DNA of 56,634 nucleotides from UPXZ01 sp964634605 (GCA_964634605.1 CAZWLJ010000016.1:1-56634), one strand, 5' to 3'; positions 8,439-18,393 are shown, numbered from the stretch's first letter. Notes: generated by a model from the sequence alone, not told the origin. Numbers and translations are program-made.

Positions 8439-10067
8439 TTATCTGGCATAAAAATCATTTTGCTCCAGATTTTTATTTCGTTGCAGCTCAGCTGCATTTA
8501 TCGGCAGGTATAAACTTCCATGATTTGTAAGCCATTTGCTTTGAATGATGGATGTTTTTTCGGGTGGAGATGCCAGTACGACCATTCGCAAGAGGTAGCC
8601 CATGGTGCGCTCGCTGTAGTTGTCGCGCTGAGCCAGGCGAATCAGGTCAAACCAGCGTTTCCCCTCGAATGAAAGCTCACGTGTACGTTCGGCCATGACA
8701 AATTCTTCCATCGTTTTCGCATCCAGTTCACCGGTATGCTTATAAAACATATCGGTCGATTCGGGTGCATTGCCGCGGGCGCGGATTTGGTATATCAAAT
8801 CCAAAGCCTGTTTCAATAATTCCTGATTGTTGGTTGCCATAGCCTGTTCAGTAAGCGCTTCTGCCTTCATCAGCATTACATCAGCAAGGCGGTAAAAAAT
8901 CCAGTTGCTGTTAGATGTTGATGTTGTACGCCATTGTACAGGTGTCATCGAGTTGTTCAAACCAGCCCATTTCCAGATGTATTTGCCCTGATAGGCAATG
9001 CCTTCTGTGCGAATATCCCGCCAGATCCGGTCGATATTTGATGGTATAAAATACTCGTTGGAGAAACTTGCCTGGTTAACTTCAATCGAGTTGTTTACAT
9101 TGGCACTGAACATGGAAACATACGGATTGTTGTATGTCGGTGGATTTTGCAGTTCAAAAATGCTTTCCACGCTGTTTCCCTGGGCATACATTGTGTTGAA
9201 CATCGTAACCACATCTCCCTGCTGTGCTTCATAAACGGTATCGGTACGTCCGGTTTCAATATTGTAACTCAGCACTTCGGCACGTGCTACCGGCACCAGT
9301 GAGTACTGTCCGGATTCAATCACACGGGTAGTCATATCAATGCATTTATCAAACTGACCTTTCCACAGGTAAATATCTGCCAGTAAACTTGCCCAGCCGT
9401 AATAATTGAAACGTCCCTTATTGGGATTTGCGCTTTCCTGCGCAGAGGCAACAGAATTATCGTACTTCACTGGAATGTTGTTTTCAACAGCTTCGAGCGA
9501 AGCAATAAGTTTGTCTATAATTTCTTTTCCGTCGGTTTTAGGAATCGAGAAAGTCTGATAATCGTAAATACTGGCCACTTCGGAGTAAGGCACATCACGA
9601 AAAGCGCGTACTAAGTAGAAATACATTAATGAACGGATACAAGTCACTTCAGCCAGGAATTCGTTGAGTTGTTTTTCTGAAAATGATTCATCAATTTTCA
9701 GAACCGGCGGTGCAAGTTCGATTACCGTATTACACTGATTAATCACTTTGTAAAACGATGCCCAGTCGGTATAGGTGTTTGTAGGAGTAATTTCACCGGT
9801 GTTGAGAGCTACGAGGTCTGAATTTGCAGCACTTGCCGGCATTGCCATTTCGGCGCGCAATTCACCCCATACGAAATACTGCTGCATCATTTTAGAGTCA
9901 AGCATCTGTGAATAACAACCCAGCACTGCTGCCCTGACTTCTTCTTTAGTCTTCCAGTAGCGCTCACGTACCACACCGTCTTCGGGTTGCACATCCAGCC
10001 ATTTGTCACAGGAACTGACTAAAACAATTGATGATAGTATAATTAATGATTGAATAAATTTTTTCAT
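8439..10067 (-). CDS. SusD/RagB-like outer-membrane lipoprotein (first pair)
   Basis: Surface glycan-binding partner of the SusC encoded 59 bp upstream. 542 aa, full length. Lipobox VSSC with Cys20, then DKWLD, the typical start of SusD proteins. 'KTKEEVRAAVLGCYSQM' opens the helical N-terminal part; 'IRSLMYFYLVRAFRDVPYSE' and 'YGWASLLADIYLWKGQFDKCI' are SusD TPR signatures; 'ADVMLMKAEALTEQ' and 'FVMAERTRELSFEGKRWFDLIR' mark the RagB/SusD C-terminal domain, which is strongly conserved here. The protein ends 'NLEQNDFYAR'. Role in capturing pectic oligosaccharides is inferred from the lyases and hydrolases in the same locus. Confidence 0.97.
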   Translation of the reverse strand: MKKFIQSLIILSSIVLVSSCDKWLDVQPEDGVVRERYWKTKEEVRAAVLGCYSQMLDSKMMQQYFVWGELRAEMAMPASAANSDLVALNTGEITPTNTYTDWASFYKVINQCNTVIELAPPVLKIDESFSEKQLNEFLAEVTCIRSLMYFYLVRAFRDVPYSEVASIYDYQTFSIPKTDGKEIIDKLIASLEAVENNIPVKYDNSVASAQESANPNKGRFNYYGWASLLADIYLWKGQFDKCIDMTTRVIESGQYSLVPVARAEVLSYNIETGRTDTVYEAQQGDVVTMFNTMYAQGNSVESIFELQNPPTYNNPYVSMFSANVNNSIEVNQASFSNEYFIPSNIDRIWRDIRTEGIAYQGKYIWKWAGLNNSMTPVQWRTTSTSNSNWIFYRLADVMLMKAEALTEQAMATNNQELLKQALDLIYQIRARGNAPESTDMFYKHTGELDAKTMEEFVMAERTRELSFEGKRWFDLIRLAQRDNYSERTMGYLLRMVVLASPPEKTSIIQSKWLTNHGSLYLPINAAELQRNKNLEQNDFYAR

Positions 10068-10126
10068 CTGTACTTTTATTATGAATTGTATTTCAATTCT
10101 TTAATCAAATATTGCGAATTCTTAAA

Positions 10127-13100
10127 TCAGAACGAAATGTTAAGTCCGAACATATAACTTTTAGGTACCGGTGCACGGGCATTATCTTCAAAACTACCAA
10201 GTTTGATTTCAGGATCCTGCCCGGTGTAATTCGTAAATAACAACACATTTTGCATCGTATAATAAAAATACAAATCCTGCAAATTCCATTTTGAAATTAA
10301 TTTCTTCGGGAAATTATACCGAATCGTGAATGACTTCCAGCGAATGAAAGAGCCATCTTCCACAAAACGGTCGGATGCAAGCCAGTTATAACCCTGTGCA
10401 TTCAGAGCACGAGGTAACAATCCGGAAGGTGCATCTTCGGGATTTGCATATTCATGATGCCAGCGTCGTAATACAGAAGTTGCCTGGTTAGAAAAACCAT
10501 ACATGTTTTCGAGGCTCATACGGGCAGCGTTTACTATCTGGTTGCCATAACGGTAATGGAATACCGTATTCAGCGACCAGTTTTTCCATTTCAATGAAGG
10601 AGTTATACCTCCGTAAAACAATGGATTGTAGTCGCCCAGGTATACAATATCCTGGTAGTTGATCTGTCCGTCTTTATTGATATCCACATACCGGGCATCG
10701 CCTGGCTGAAATGTATAGTTAACCGTGGGATAACCGAATTTCATATATACAGGTACTGTATTGCCGTTTTGATCGGTGGTTGTAATTTGTTTGCCATCAC
10801 TTCCGACAGCTATCGTCTGATCCTTATTTAAGTAAACTCCATCGTATTTATACCCGTAAAATGCTCCGCGTGGCTGCCCTGCAACAATGCGGGTTATATA
10901 TATCCCGTTACTGCTCCAGTTTTTAAAGTTATCAAGTTCGGCATATTCCGAAAGTTCAGTTACTGAATTTTGTTCTCTTGCCATGTTGAAAACCACACTG
11001 ACATTCCAGTCTCTTGTTTTGATTGGAGTATAACTTACGCTCAGCTCCCAGCCTTTATTCTGCAAAGTTCCGAAATTGAGGGCCATTGTAGAAAAACCGG
11101 ATGAAGTGGGAATATTCGTCTTTGCACTATACTGGTCTCTGGTGGTTCTTACATAATAATCGAATTCAATGTTTAATTTAAAGTTGAAAGCAACAAAGTT
11201 CAAACCATAGTTTTTCTGTGCTGAACGTTCCCAGCGAAGCTGTTTAAGTTCCAGAGATGACGGATAGGATGTGGACTCGCCGAGGTAACCGTAGCTGTAG
11301 GTGCTGTAACGGTTGAAATACAGATAATCGGCATCGGGACTTTTACCGGTAATACCATATGATGCACGCAGTGAAAAGTCATTCAGCCATTTTTCGGTAA
11401 ATGGTTTTATAAATGGCTCACCCGACACACGCCAGCGACCTGAAAAGGCGGGAAAAATACCATAACGGAAATTTTTACCGAAACGGGAATCACCGTTTAA
11501 AGCTAAGTTTCCATATACGGTGTACCGGTCAAGGAATGTATAGTTTACGTTTGTGTAAGCGCTCATACTGCGTTGCTGCCCCACTCCCGATCCTAGTCCG
11601 CCATCGAGAATGTAATAATTAACCGGATCAGTCAGGTAATTAGAGGGTGAACCTGCCGTAGCCACATCAAAAGAAAAACTTTCGCGCGAATATGTATTCA
11701 ATCCGAGCAGTGCAATCAGCCGGTGTTTATCTTCCTGTAACTGCGGCGTAAAATAAAGTTTGTTAAATGTCTGAATCACAAATGATTCAGGTTCAGATAC
11801 CGAGGCAGCATTAAAGTATTTATTATCATACCAGTTAACTCCTGAAGCTGTCTGAGTGAGGAATTTTTCCTTACGGTCATTACCCACATCAAATCCCACA
11901 TCAAAAGTATACCTCCAGGCAGGGTTAGGAGTTATTGAAAGCAATAAATGCGGGATAACTTTTTCACTTTTAATTTTGAAACTGCCAAGATTTGCCAAAG
12001 CTACCGGATTAAATATGTCCGGATAAGAGCCTTGAGGGCCATTTATTGGTGTAAAATAGGTTGGCATCTGAATTCCAAGTTCGTTGAATTCGTAAATACC
12101 CTGATTAGGCATCATAGTATAAGCCCGTGAGCGAACGTCATTTCTTTCATCGCCGTTCGGCAGGAAATTACGCCGGTTATCGGAATGTGTATAAGATATA
12201 TCAGCCGAGAATTTGATTTTGTCCGACACAAAATAATCCAGATTCAAACGTGTGTTAATGCGTGATAGTCCCGTACCAATAGTGTTACCTCTTGCATTGT
12301 AAAATCCTGCAGAAAATGAATACCGTACTTTTGAGCTACCTCCGCGTACCGACAGGTTGTAGTCCTGATTATTACCGGTTTGTGAAACTGCTTTCACCCA
12401 ATCGGTGTTGTTACGGTAATTATAAAAGGTATATGGATCGCGCGGATCGTACGAAAATGGTTTTCCGGTAACAGTAAGCAGATCAAGCGGTTTCCCTTTA
12501 TTCATGTACGATTCCAGAATCATGGTCGAGTATTCGTCGCCCGAGAGTGTCGGAATTGCGTCAGGTGTTGGTGAAAAACCGCCCTTGGCTATAAAAGTTA
12601 TTTTGGGAGGTGAAATCGTTCCACGCCTGGTTGTAATCTGCAATACTCCGTTTGCGGCTTTTGAACCCCAGATTGCGGTGGCGGCAGCATCTTTTAATAC
12701 TACTATATCCTTGATATCTGCAGGAGCAACATTCAGCAACTGAGAAAACTCTTCTTCGGTAGCTGTGGCGAAATCAAAATCGGCACCTACAGCGGTTTCG
12801 AGCGGGATACCATCCACCACTATCATCGGCTGGTTGTTTCCGCTTATGGAAGTGATACCCCTGATCCGGATGGACATACCGCTACCTGGTTCGCCGGAAT
12901 TTGCCATGATGTCCACACCGGCCATTCGGCCCTGGAGCGCCTCATCAACAGAAGCTACGTTAAGTTCGCCAATTTCATCAGCACTTAACTTCGAAATTGC
13001 CATGGAAATATCACGCTCGTCAATATCAAGTGAACCTATTCTCTGACGTGGTTTTGCAACTACCACCACTTCCTTGAGCTGATCCATTTCCAGAAGCGAA

Positions 13101-13405
13101 ACCTTAATGTTCGTATTATCGTTTATGACTATCTGTTGCCTCTTGTATCCGACACAACTGAACGATAACATATTTCTGTTACTCGAAACAAGAAGACTGA
13201 AATTTCCGTCAAGATTGGTAACAACACCATTCACAGTACGATTATCGGGATTAATCTCGGTTACTGTCGCGCCCACAATGGGTTGATTATCAGTGGCTGA
13301 TATTACAGTTCCCCGAACTAAAAATTTTCCTCCCTGTGCAAAAATAATTTCTGTGGACAGAAGCAGTATTGTAATGAGAATAATAATTTTTCCTGTATTT
13401 TTCAT
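10127..13405 (-). CDS. SusC/RagA-like TonB-dependent outer-membrane transporter (first pair)
   Basis: Outer-membrane TonB-dependent importer, 1092 aa. Signal peptide 1-23 (IIFA before Gln24). Carboxypeptidase-regulatory-like domain about 30-110 ('FLVRGTVISATDNQPIVGATV'), a linker with 'LKEVVVVAKPRQRIGSLDI', plug about 130-260 with 'QPMIVVDGIPLE' and 'VVLKDAAATAIWGSKAANG', then the barrel to the terminal aromatic 'SYMFGLNISF'. This is a textbook SusC layout. It stands second in the transport operon, 52 bp after a four-repeat fasciclin lipoprotein and 59 bp before its SusD. It belongs to the unit driven by the conserved promoter near 16012-16075. Confidence 0.97.
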   Translation of the reverse strand: MKNTGKIIILITILLLSTEIIFAQGGKFLVRGTVISATDNQPIVGATVTEINPDNRTVNGVVTNLDGNFSLLVSSNRNMLSFSCVGYKRQQIVINDNTNIKVSLLEMDQLKEVVVVAKPRQRIGSLDIDERDISMAISKLSADEIGELNVASVDEALQGRMAGVDIMANSGEPGSGMSIRIRGITSISGNNQPMIVVDGIPLETAVGADFDFATATEEEFSQLLNVAPADIKDIVVLKDAAATAIWGSKAANGVLQITTRRGTISPPKITFIAKGGFSPTPDAIPTLSGDEYSTMILESYMNKGKPLDLLTVTGKPFSYDPRDPYTFYNYRNNTDWVKAVSQTGNNQDYNLSVRGGSSKVRYSFSAGFYNARGNTIGTGLSRINTRLNLDYFVSDKIKFSADISYTHSDNRRNFLPNGDERNDVRSRAYTMMPNQGIYEFNELGIQMPTYFTPINGPQGSYPDIFNPVALANLGSFKIKSEKVIPHLLLSITPNPAWRYTFDVGFDVGNDRKEKFLTQTASGVNWYDNKYFNAASVSEPESFVIQTFNKLYFTPQLQEDKHRLIALLGLNTYSRESFSFDVATAGSPSNYLTDPVNYYILDGGLGSGVGQQRSMSAYTNVNYTFLDRYTVYGNLALNGDSRFGKNFRYGIFPAFSGRWRVSGEPFIKPFTEKWLNDFSLRASYGITGKSPDADYLYFNRYSTYSYGYLGESTSYPSSLELKQLRWERSAQKNYGLNFVAFNFKLNIEFDYYVRTTRDQYSAKTNIPTSSGFSTMALNFGTLQNKGWELSVSYTPIKTRDWNVSVVFNMAREQNSVTELSEYAELDNFKNWSSNGIYITRIVAGQPRGAFYGYKYDGVYLNKDQTIAVGSDGKQITTTDQNGNTVPVYMKFGYPTVNYTFQPGDARYVDINKDGQINYQDIVYLGDYNPLFYGGITPSLKWKNWSLNTVFHYRYGNQIVNAARMSLENMYGFSNQATSVLRRWHHEYANPEDAPSGLLPRALNAQGYNWLASDRFVEDGSFIRWKSFTIRYNFPKKLISKWNLQDLYFYYTMQNVLLFTNYTGQDPEIKLGSFEDNARAPVPKSYMFGLNISF

Positions 13406-13457
13406 ACGATATACCTTTGTTTGATTTAGACTCCAACTAAAAATTATATGCCGGAAT

Positions 13458-15905
13458 TTAGTTTGCCTGATTTAATGTAAAGGAGAAATAATTGTTTACT
13501 TCGTGCAATACAGCCCTGCAGGCTATCCGGTTGCTCCGGTAATTGTTTGGAATTGAAGTTCCGGTAGGCTTCCCGCGTTGCACGCGCATTGTTCCCGATA
13601 CTTTGCCGTTGACAAGCACCTTGGTGCCCTGCACTACATTCTGAGGCAGCCAGTTGAGCAAACCACTTGTTGACTTGCTTACTTCAATCAGCAAACTCTG
13701 GTTTGTGAGCCCGAGTTTTTCACTGTTAACTTTAGCCTGTACAGGTACAAGGGCTTTGTTCAGCGAGTTTGCATTGGCAGGATACAGGAATTTTTTATTG
13801 TCATCTACAAATACACGTCCCTGAATTATGTGTGAATTGATAAAAAATGCAGCCCTGGCAAATGCCTGAGGATAAGCAGAACCGATTGAATCTATCGGCG
13901 GGATTACCCTGGCCGTGATGGCTGATTGCATGGCGGTATTATTGGGCATTAAAACGGTGTAGAATTGTTCAGTATTTATTCCGTCGAGTGCCGTGCTTGT
14001 TGCATCATCGGGATATGTCTTAATACATTTTTGCAAATAATCAACAAAAAGTTTTACATTCGGATTTTGTGTGCGTGCCCTGTCGAGATATTCCCAGAGT
14101 GTTAAATCCCTGAATTTCTTATCGTCGCTCGCACCAGTAAAGCGGGGTGAATACTGTAGCGGCTGGTCGGCTTTCCATACTGTTCCGTTCAGATAAGTAT
14201 CATCCAGTTTTGTAAGGTTTACAAAGGTATTGTCTTCAATATTACCTGCTGCCTGTATCTGATTGTTTTTAAACCGGACCGGATCGCCGTAACTTGTAAC
14301 GGCAAAATTCCAGTTGTCTTCGTTTGAAATACCGGTTGTTGCGAAATCATTAATTTCGGAGTTGACTTCTTCGTTCACAAGCCCTTCAAACACATGCTCG
14401 CGAAGCAGGCGCGCCAAACGGCTGTTGGCCGTAACGCCACTTACAGAATGAGAAAAAGTGTTGTTGCTTGAATTGTATGAAAATCCTTCGTCTGCAAGCA
14501 TTCTGTCATCAAAAGTAAGAAGCGTGTAGCGCTCTGAAATAAATCCGTTCAAAACACATTTCTGCAAGTCTTCGCGCAGCGATGTGTTGAAATTGTTTAC
14601 AAAACCTATGTTAGCCCATTTGTGTGCAGGATTCAGAAACAGTTCGGAATATACCGATTCGAAAATACGGCTCTTGATCACCTGGCTGCTTTGATATACA
14701 AATCCGTTGCTTGCCAGAGTGGCACCGGTAATGCTGCTTTCTGAAAATTTCAACCCGTTGCTGCCCGAACCGTTCAGATAATCGCCATTGCCGTTTACGG
14801 AGTTTGCATAATTGGCAGGCCATACCAGCGAGGGTATCATATGCGCCTGGATGAATGTTTTAATTATTTCCTGTGGCAACTCATTTGTGTTGGCATAATA
14901 TTTCAGGATACGATTCTGCAGGTAATCATTCAATGCATTTCCCGTAGGCAATACAAGCGTATATCCGCTTTTTTCGGGTGTGTATCTGCCGCTTTCATCC
15001 AGCACGTTTTCCAGATTGAGCGAATAGTTCAGACCGGTATAATACTTCACATAAATTTTATCGATGGTTTCTTTGGGCATTATCTTTTGAAGTGCCTTAA
15101 GCTGTGTAGGCGAGGTTACTTCGATGTATGATCTGAAAAGATAATCTCCATACGTGTTTTTTGAATCTACAAGCGACTTGAAAATACTGTTTTCAGGCTT
15201 TTTCAGAATATCGGCGATATTATCCAAAGGCAAATTTACGGTCGAAACTTCATGGATAATTCCGTTCTCGGCCCGTAAATCCTTGTTGAGTATTTCACCT
15301 CCCTGAATGTTTTTGCCGGAGAATGATACCGAGGGAAAAAAGACGTTATAATCAGTTGCAGTTAACGCGGGATTGAAAGATGTGAAAAATGTATTTGTAA
15401 AGGCAGGAAGGAATTTGTAATTATTGAAAGAAGTAGTCCAGTTATTTTCCATGGTTTGGTCTACCACCCATTCGTTGTTATATTCAGTATCGCGGTATGG
15501 CAGTGAATAATACTGGGTTTTGTATTTGAATGTACCCTGTACACCGATTGAATCTAAAGAGAATGTGCTGTAACAAATAGAATATGCAACAATTTTTTCA
15601 ATTTCCGGATATGGAATATTTGCTACAGATGCATAACCATGACTGTTCAGATATTTATCGAACGCCTCATCATTCGGGGCAAAAACAGTGTAAAGACCTG
15701 CTCCTTTTAATACTGAAGCATACAAAGTGCTGTCGATACATTGCAGATATTTTGTAAATCGTCCGTTTTGCTGTAATACAGTATAAATTGGAGGTTCGAG
15801 CCATTCCGGTTTTGCAAAATACTCTTCTTTGTCTTTGTTGCATCCTGCAGTGATCAACAACAGGCAAAGCATCAGCATGGAATAGATTTTGGTTTTAATG
15901 GTCAT
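13458..15905 (-). CDS. Multi-repeat fasciclin (FAS1) lipoprotein, first gene of the transport operon (FAS1-a)
   Basis: 815-aa predicted surface lipoprotein: Cys22 in ITAGC, then NKDKEE, a strong surface-export pattern. I count four FAS1-like repeats: about 41-225 ('LYTVFAPNDEAFDKYL', 'ENGIIHEVSTV'), 238-412 ('GYTLVLPTGNALNDYL', 'SNGFVYQSSQVI'), 415-585 (degenerate, 'RYTLLTFDDRML') and 600-805 ('FYTVLMPNNTAMQSAI', 'CRAVLHEVNNYF'). No catalytic motif or separate sugar-binding domain is evident. It is the first gene after the conserved promoter, with a leader of about 100 nt, ahead of SusC and SusD. That position suggests a structural or capture role in the SusCD complex, comparable to SusE/SusF-type surface glycan-binding proteins, but this is inference. 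The repeat borders are estimates by eye. Confidence 0.87.
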   Translation of the reverse strand: MTIKTKIYSMLMLCLLLITAGCNKDKEEYFAKPEWLEPPIYTVLQQNGRFTKYLQCIDSTLYASVLKGAGLYTVFAPNDEAFDKYLNSHGYASVANIPYPEIEKIVAYSICYSTFSLDSIGVQGTFKYKTQYYSLPYRDTEYNNEWVVDQTMENNWTTSFNNYKFLPAFTNTFFTSFNPALTATDYNVFFPSVSFSGKNIQGGEILNKDLRAENGIIHEVSTVNLPLDNIADILKKPENSIFKSLVDSKNTYGDYLFRSYIEVTSPTQLKALQKIMPKETIDKIYVKYYTGLNYSLNLENVLDESGRYTPEKSGYTLVLPTGNALNDYLQNRILKYYANTNELPQEIIKTFIQAHMIPSLVWPANYANSVNGNGDYLNGSGSNGLKFSESSITGATLASNGFVYQSSQVIKSRIFESVYSELFLNPAHKWANIGFVNNFNTSLREDLQKCVLNGFISERYTLLTFDDRMLADEGFSYNSSNNTFSHSVSGVTANSRLARLLREHVFEGLVNEEVNSEINDFATTGISNEDNWNFAVTSYGDPVRFKNNQIQAAGNIEDNTFVNLTKLDDTYLNGTVWKADQPLQYSPRFTGASDDKKFRDLTLWEYLDRARTQNPNVKLFVDYLQKCIKTYPDDATSTALDGINTEQFYTVLMPNNTAMQSAITARVIPPIDSIGSAYPQAFARAAFFINSHIIQGRVFVDDNKKFLYPANANSLNKALVPVQAKVNSEKLGLTNQSLLIEVSKSTSGLLNWLPQNVVQGTKVLVNGKVSGTMRVQRGKPTGTSIPNNYRSNRIACRAVLHEVNNYFSFTLNQAN

Positions 15906-16244
15906 ATCTGAAAATTTTAGAAATTACGAAAGTGTGTTTTTTGATTTGAAATGCTTAAGATCGATTCTGGAAATGATTTTCAATTAACTGTCATTACATC
16001 ATTTCCAGCTACAAAAATAGGTACAATAAAAAAAGAGCGGGTTCAAAAAATGATTTAGATACTATGTTTTTTGATAAAATGCTACTGGAAAGACAGATTT
16101 TAACAAAACATTCTATACTTACGCATCCTTATTTTGAGGTTGCGCACATTTATTGTTCAAAGATGGGATTTTTTTAAGAATATCAAAAGAAAATGATGAA
16201 AAATATTTTTGATAATCAGGATGGTTAAGTTTTTATAATACAAT
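15906..16244. other. Intergenic region between enzyme and transport operons
   Basis: 339 bp without a gene. The half nearest the fasciclin gene holds the leader and the conserved promoter/operator described separately at 16012-16075. The half nearest the deacetylase gene (about 16080-16244) is AT-rich; I see no convincing hairpin with a following T-run, so read-through from the enzyme operon into the transport operon cannot be excluded. Confidence 0.7.
16012..16075 (-). promoter_or_regulatory. Conserved promoter and operator A, driving the fasciclin-SusCD operon
   Basis: Read on the minus strand, 16019-16012 is TATTTTTG, a perfect TAnnTTTG Bacteroidota -7 box. A TTTG at 16047-16044 could serve as the -33 element, though the 24-nt gap is a few bases longer than usual. 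Just upstream, 16051-16075 carries a 25-bp site bounded by two ATCA half-sites exactly 21 bp apart. The same site occurs at the same distance (31-32 bp) from the -7 box at two other places in this window. Spacing by two helical turns fits direct-repeat binding by an AraC-type activator such as a hybrid two-component regulator. The start codon at 15905 leaves a leader of about 100 nt. Confidence 0.75.
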
Positions 16245-17222
16245 TTATATCTTCGATAATTTTATTATGATTATACCTCCCGAGATATCGAAATCAAAAA
16301 CCACTTCGGTTGGCGAGCTCTGCCTGAAAACTATCTCTGAACTTCCCTGCTTTACCGATTTTACAACACGCCCTGCCGTACTTACAACCATCGTAAGGGG
16401 TTGGTTGAAGAGTTTTCTGTTCAGCGAATGGCAGGGAGTTATTTTCAGCAGATTTTCATGTATGTCCATTTTCAGCCGGGTACTGTCGCGCTCGGCAACA
16501 TAGGCAGAAACCTCCCTGAAAGTGCCTGTCCAGACTTTACTGTGCAGTGAACGGACATAATCCAGAAAGTTCCAGAGAATCTGCGGATTTCTGAAAGCAT
16601 CATAACCGTAAGTAATTCCGTGTGTCATCCCTACTCCCCATTCCTGCTTCCGGATGAGTTCGTTTACCCAGTTTTCCAAATCCCCGGGCGTGGATTTGGA
16701 GCCGATGGAACGCTGAAAAGTCCGGGTGCCTGTTCTGCTGGCCGATGCGAGCCGTATGACCCTTTCATTTTTGGAATTACCTGCATAACAATAGGTTACA
16801 GGTTTCAGACCAATACGGGCATTGATAATACTATCGTTTTTGCTGATTTCTTCCATCACACCTTCATCATCGAGTTTGGTCAGGTTGCTGTGCGACCATC
16901 CGTGATTGGATATTTCATGCCCTCTGTCTGAAAGTTCTTTGAGTTCTGCCCAGGTGGTACGGGTAGTGTCGGTTATCACCGGTTCATTCCGGTTGATGGT
17001 TTTTCCGTTTACCCAGAAAGTTCCGTGAATACCCATTTTTTCCAGTTCGGGTGCCACTAATGTGTAATGTTCCCTGAGGCCATCGTCAAATGTAAAGCTT
17101 ATCGCTGCCTGTTTATTGTCCCTGAATCTGGCGATCCTGACACCGATGTTTTCTGAAGTCTGCGCTATCAGATGGCAGCTGGAAATCATAAAAAACAGGA
17201 ATGGCAGTGAATGTCTTTTCAT
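16245..17222 (-). CDS. CE4-like polysaccharide deacetylase family protein
   Basis: Probable metal-dependent deacetylase of acetylated glycans, exported. 325 aa. Signal peptide about 1-20 (HLIAQ). NodB-type fold: motif 1 'SFTFDDG' with Asp46 and Asp47, then 'GIHGTFWVNG', and motif 2 'HEISNHGWSH' with metal-ligand candidates His107 and His111. 'GVGMTHGITYG' further on may supply the late histidine. The last 85 residues ('LLKITPCHSLNRKLFNQPLTM' onward) form a separate beta-rich tail. CE4 members remove N-acetyl or O-acetyl groups; with pectin enzymes around it, O-deacetylation of RG-I or arabinogalactan is the better guess. It is the last gene of the enzyme operon, 19 bp after the GH27 gene. Confidence 0.82.
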   Translation of the reverse strand: MKRHSLPFLFFMISSCHLIAQTSENIGVRIARFRDNKQAAISFTFDDGLREHYTLVAPELEKMGIHGTFWVNGKTINRNEPVITDTTRTTWAELKELSDRGHEISNHGWSHSNLTKLDDEGVMEEISKNDSIINARIGLKPVTYCYAGNSKNERVIRLASASRTGTRTFQRSIGSKSTPGDLENWVNELIRKQEWGVGMTHGITYGYDAFRNPQILWNFLDYVRSLHSKVWTGTFREVSAYVAERDSTRLKMDIHENLLKITPCHSLNRKLFNQPLTMVVSTAGRVVKSVKQGSSEIVFRQSSPTEVVFDFDISGGIIIIKLSKI

Positions 17223-17241
17223 GGATGTAATTGCTAATCGC

Positions 17242-18393
17242 TTATTTTACTTTTAACACAACAATTCCGTGTTTTGGAATTGTGAATGATTTTGACCGGC
17301 CGAATTTGCCCAGATTTTTGTGCTGCCACAAATCACGCAATTTACTATTTACGGTCAACCCTGCCCGTTCAGGTGAAATTTTGATTGTTTTTTCTTTTTC
17401 AGTGCGGTTCATCAGGGCTATGGCTTTCGATTTGCCATTTTTCCCAAGTGGTTTCAGCCATATTTCCACTTCATCTTCTTTTGCAATTCTGAAAGCCTGC
17501 TTACATCCTTTGTCCTGATTTAGTGCAATTATTTCTTTGTTGGTCAGAATTTCGATGGTTTCCCTGGACATCGTTCTCAGATCATTTCCGGCAAGTAATG
17601 GAGAGTTCATCATACACCACATCGAAAAATGCGTTTTGTCCTCGTCGTAGCTCATTCCGCGCCCGACCTGAAGCATATCCATATCGTTGTAATGTCCCGG
17701 AGAACAGTATTTATGAAGGTCGGCATTCAAATCGATGATATGTAAAATGGATGAAAATTTATCATTAATATCTCCTGAAATCCTCCACGAGTCAGCTTTT
17801 TTAATAGCCCATTCTCCCGGAAACTGCCACCGGCAGATGTTGAATACAATATCGGGGTTGATGGATCTAACCACATTGAGAATTTTCAGGTATTCGGTTT
17901 CCTCATCGAGTTTTTGTTTCTGACCTCCACACCAGTCCACTTTCAGAAAATCGAATTTCCAGTCGTTAAAAAACAGGCTGCAATCGGCCTCAATATGTCC
18001 GTAAATTCCTGCACCAAAACCGTTTTTGTCTTTATCGTACATCGAACCGCAGGTACTTTCACCTGCATCGGTATAAATTCCGGCTTTGAGTTTCTTGTTG
18101 TGAATGTAATCTGTCAATGCACGCATTCCCGAAGGAAATTTTTTCGTGTCAATCTGTAAATTTCCGTTCGCATCACGACCACCAAAATAGCCGTCATCAA
18201 TATTAATAAACCGGTAACCAACTTTATACATTCCCGAACTAACCAGCGCATCAGCCTGCTCCCGAATCATTTTTTCGTCGATATTGGTTCGAAAGTTATT
18301 CCAGCTGCTCCAACCCATTATGGGCGGTTTTTGAGAAAATGAAAAGGAAGAAACCAGAGACATTATTAAAACCGGCAAAAGTATTTTTTTCAT
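17242..18393 (-). CDS. GH27 alpha-galactosidase or beta-L-arabinopyranosidase
   Basis: Retaining exo-glycosidase of family GH27, 383 aa, exported (signal peptide 1-20, cut before Gln21). Family signatures in order: 'PIMGWSSWNNF' at 24-34, 'FINIDDGYFGG' at 62-72, 'GIYTDAGESTC' at 105-115, nucleophile Asp153 in 'FLKVDWCGG', acid/base Asp208 in 'WRISGDI', 'NDMDMLQVG', and a small beta-sandwich at the C-terminus. GH27 includes alpha-galactosidases and beta-L-arabinopyranosidases; both sugars occur on pectic arabinogalactan, and sequence reading alone does not separate them. Its leader, 18394-18533, carries a duplicated structured element shared with the FAS1-b gene. Confidence 0.93.
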   Translation of the reverse strand: MKKILLPVLIMSLVSSFSFSQKPPIMGWSSWNNFRTNIDEKMIREQADALVSSGMYKVGYRFINIDDGYFGGRDANGNLQIDTKKFPSGMRALTDYIHNKKLKAGIYTDAGESTCGSMYDKDKNGFGAGIYGHIEADCSLFFNDWKFDFLKVDWCGGQKQKLDEETEYLKILNVVRSINPDIVFNICRWQFPGEWAIKKADSWRISGDINDKFSSILHIIDLNADLHKYCSPGHYNDMDMLQVGRGMSYDEDKTHFSMWCMMNSPLLAGNDLRTMSRETIEILTNKEIIALNQDKGCKQAFRIAKEDEVEIWLKPLGKNGKSKAIALMNRTEKEKTIKISPERAGLTVNSKLRDLWQHKNLGKFGRSKSFTIPKHGIVVLKVK

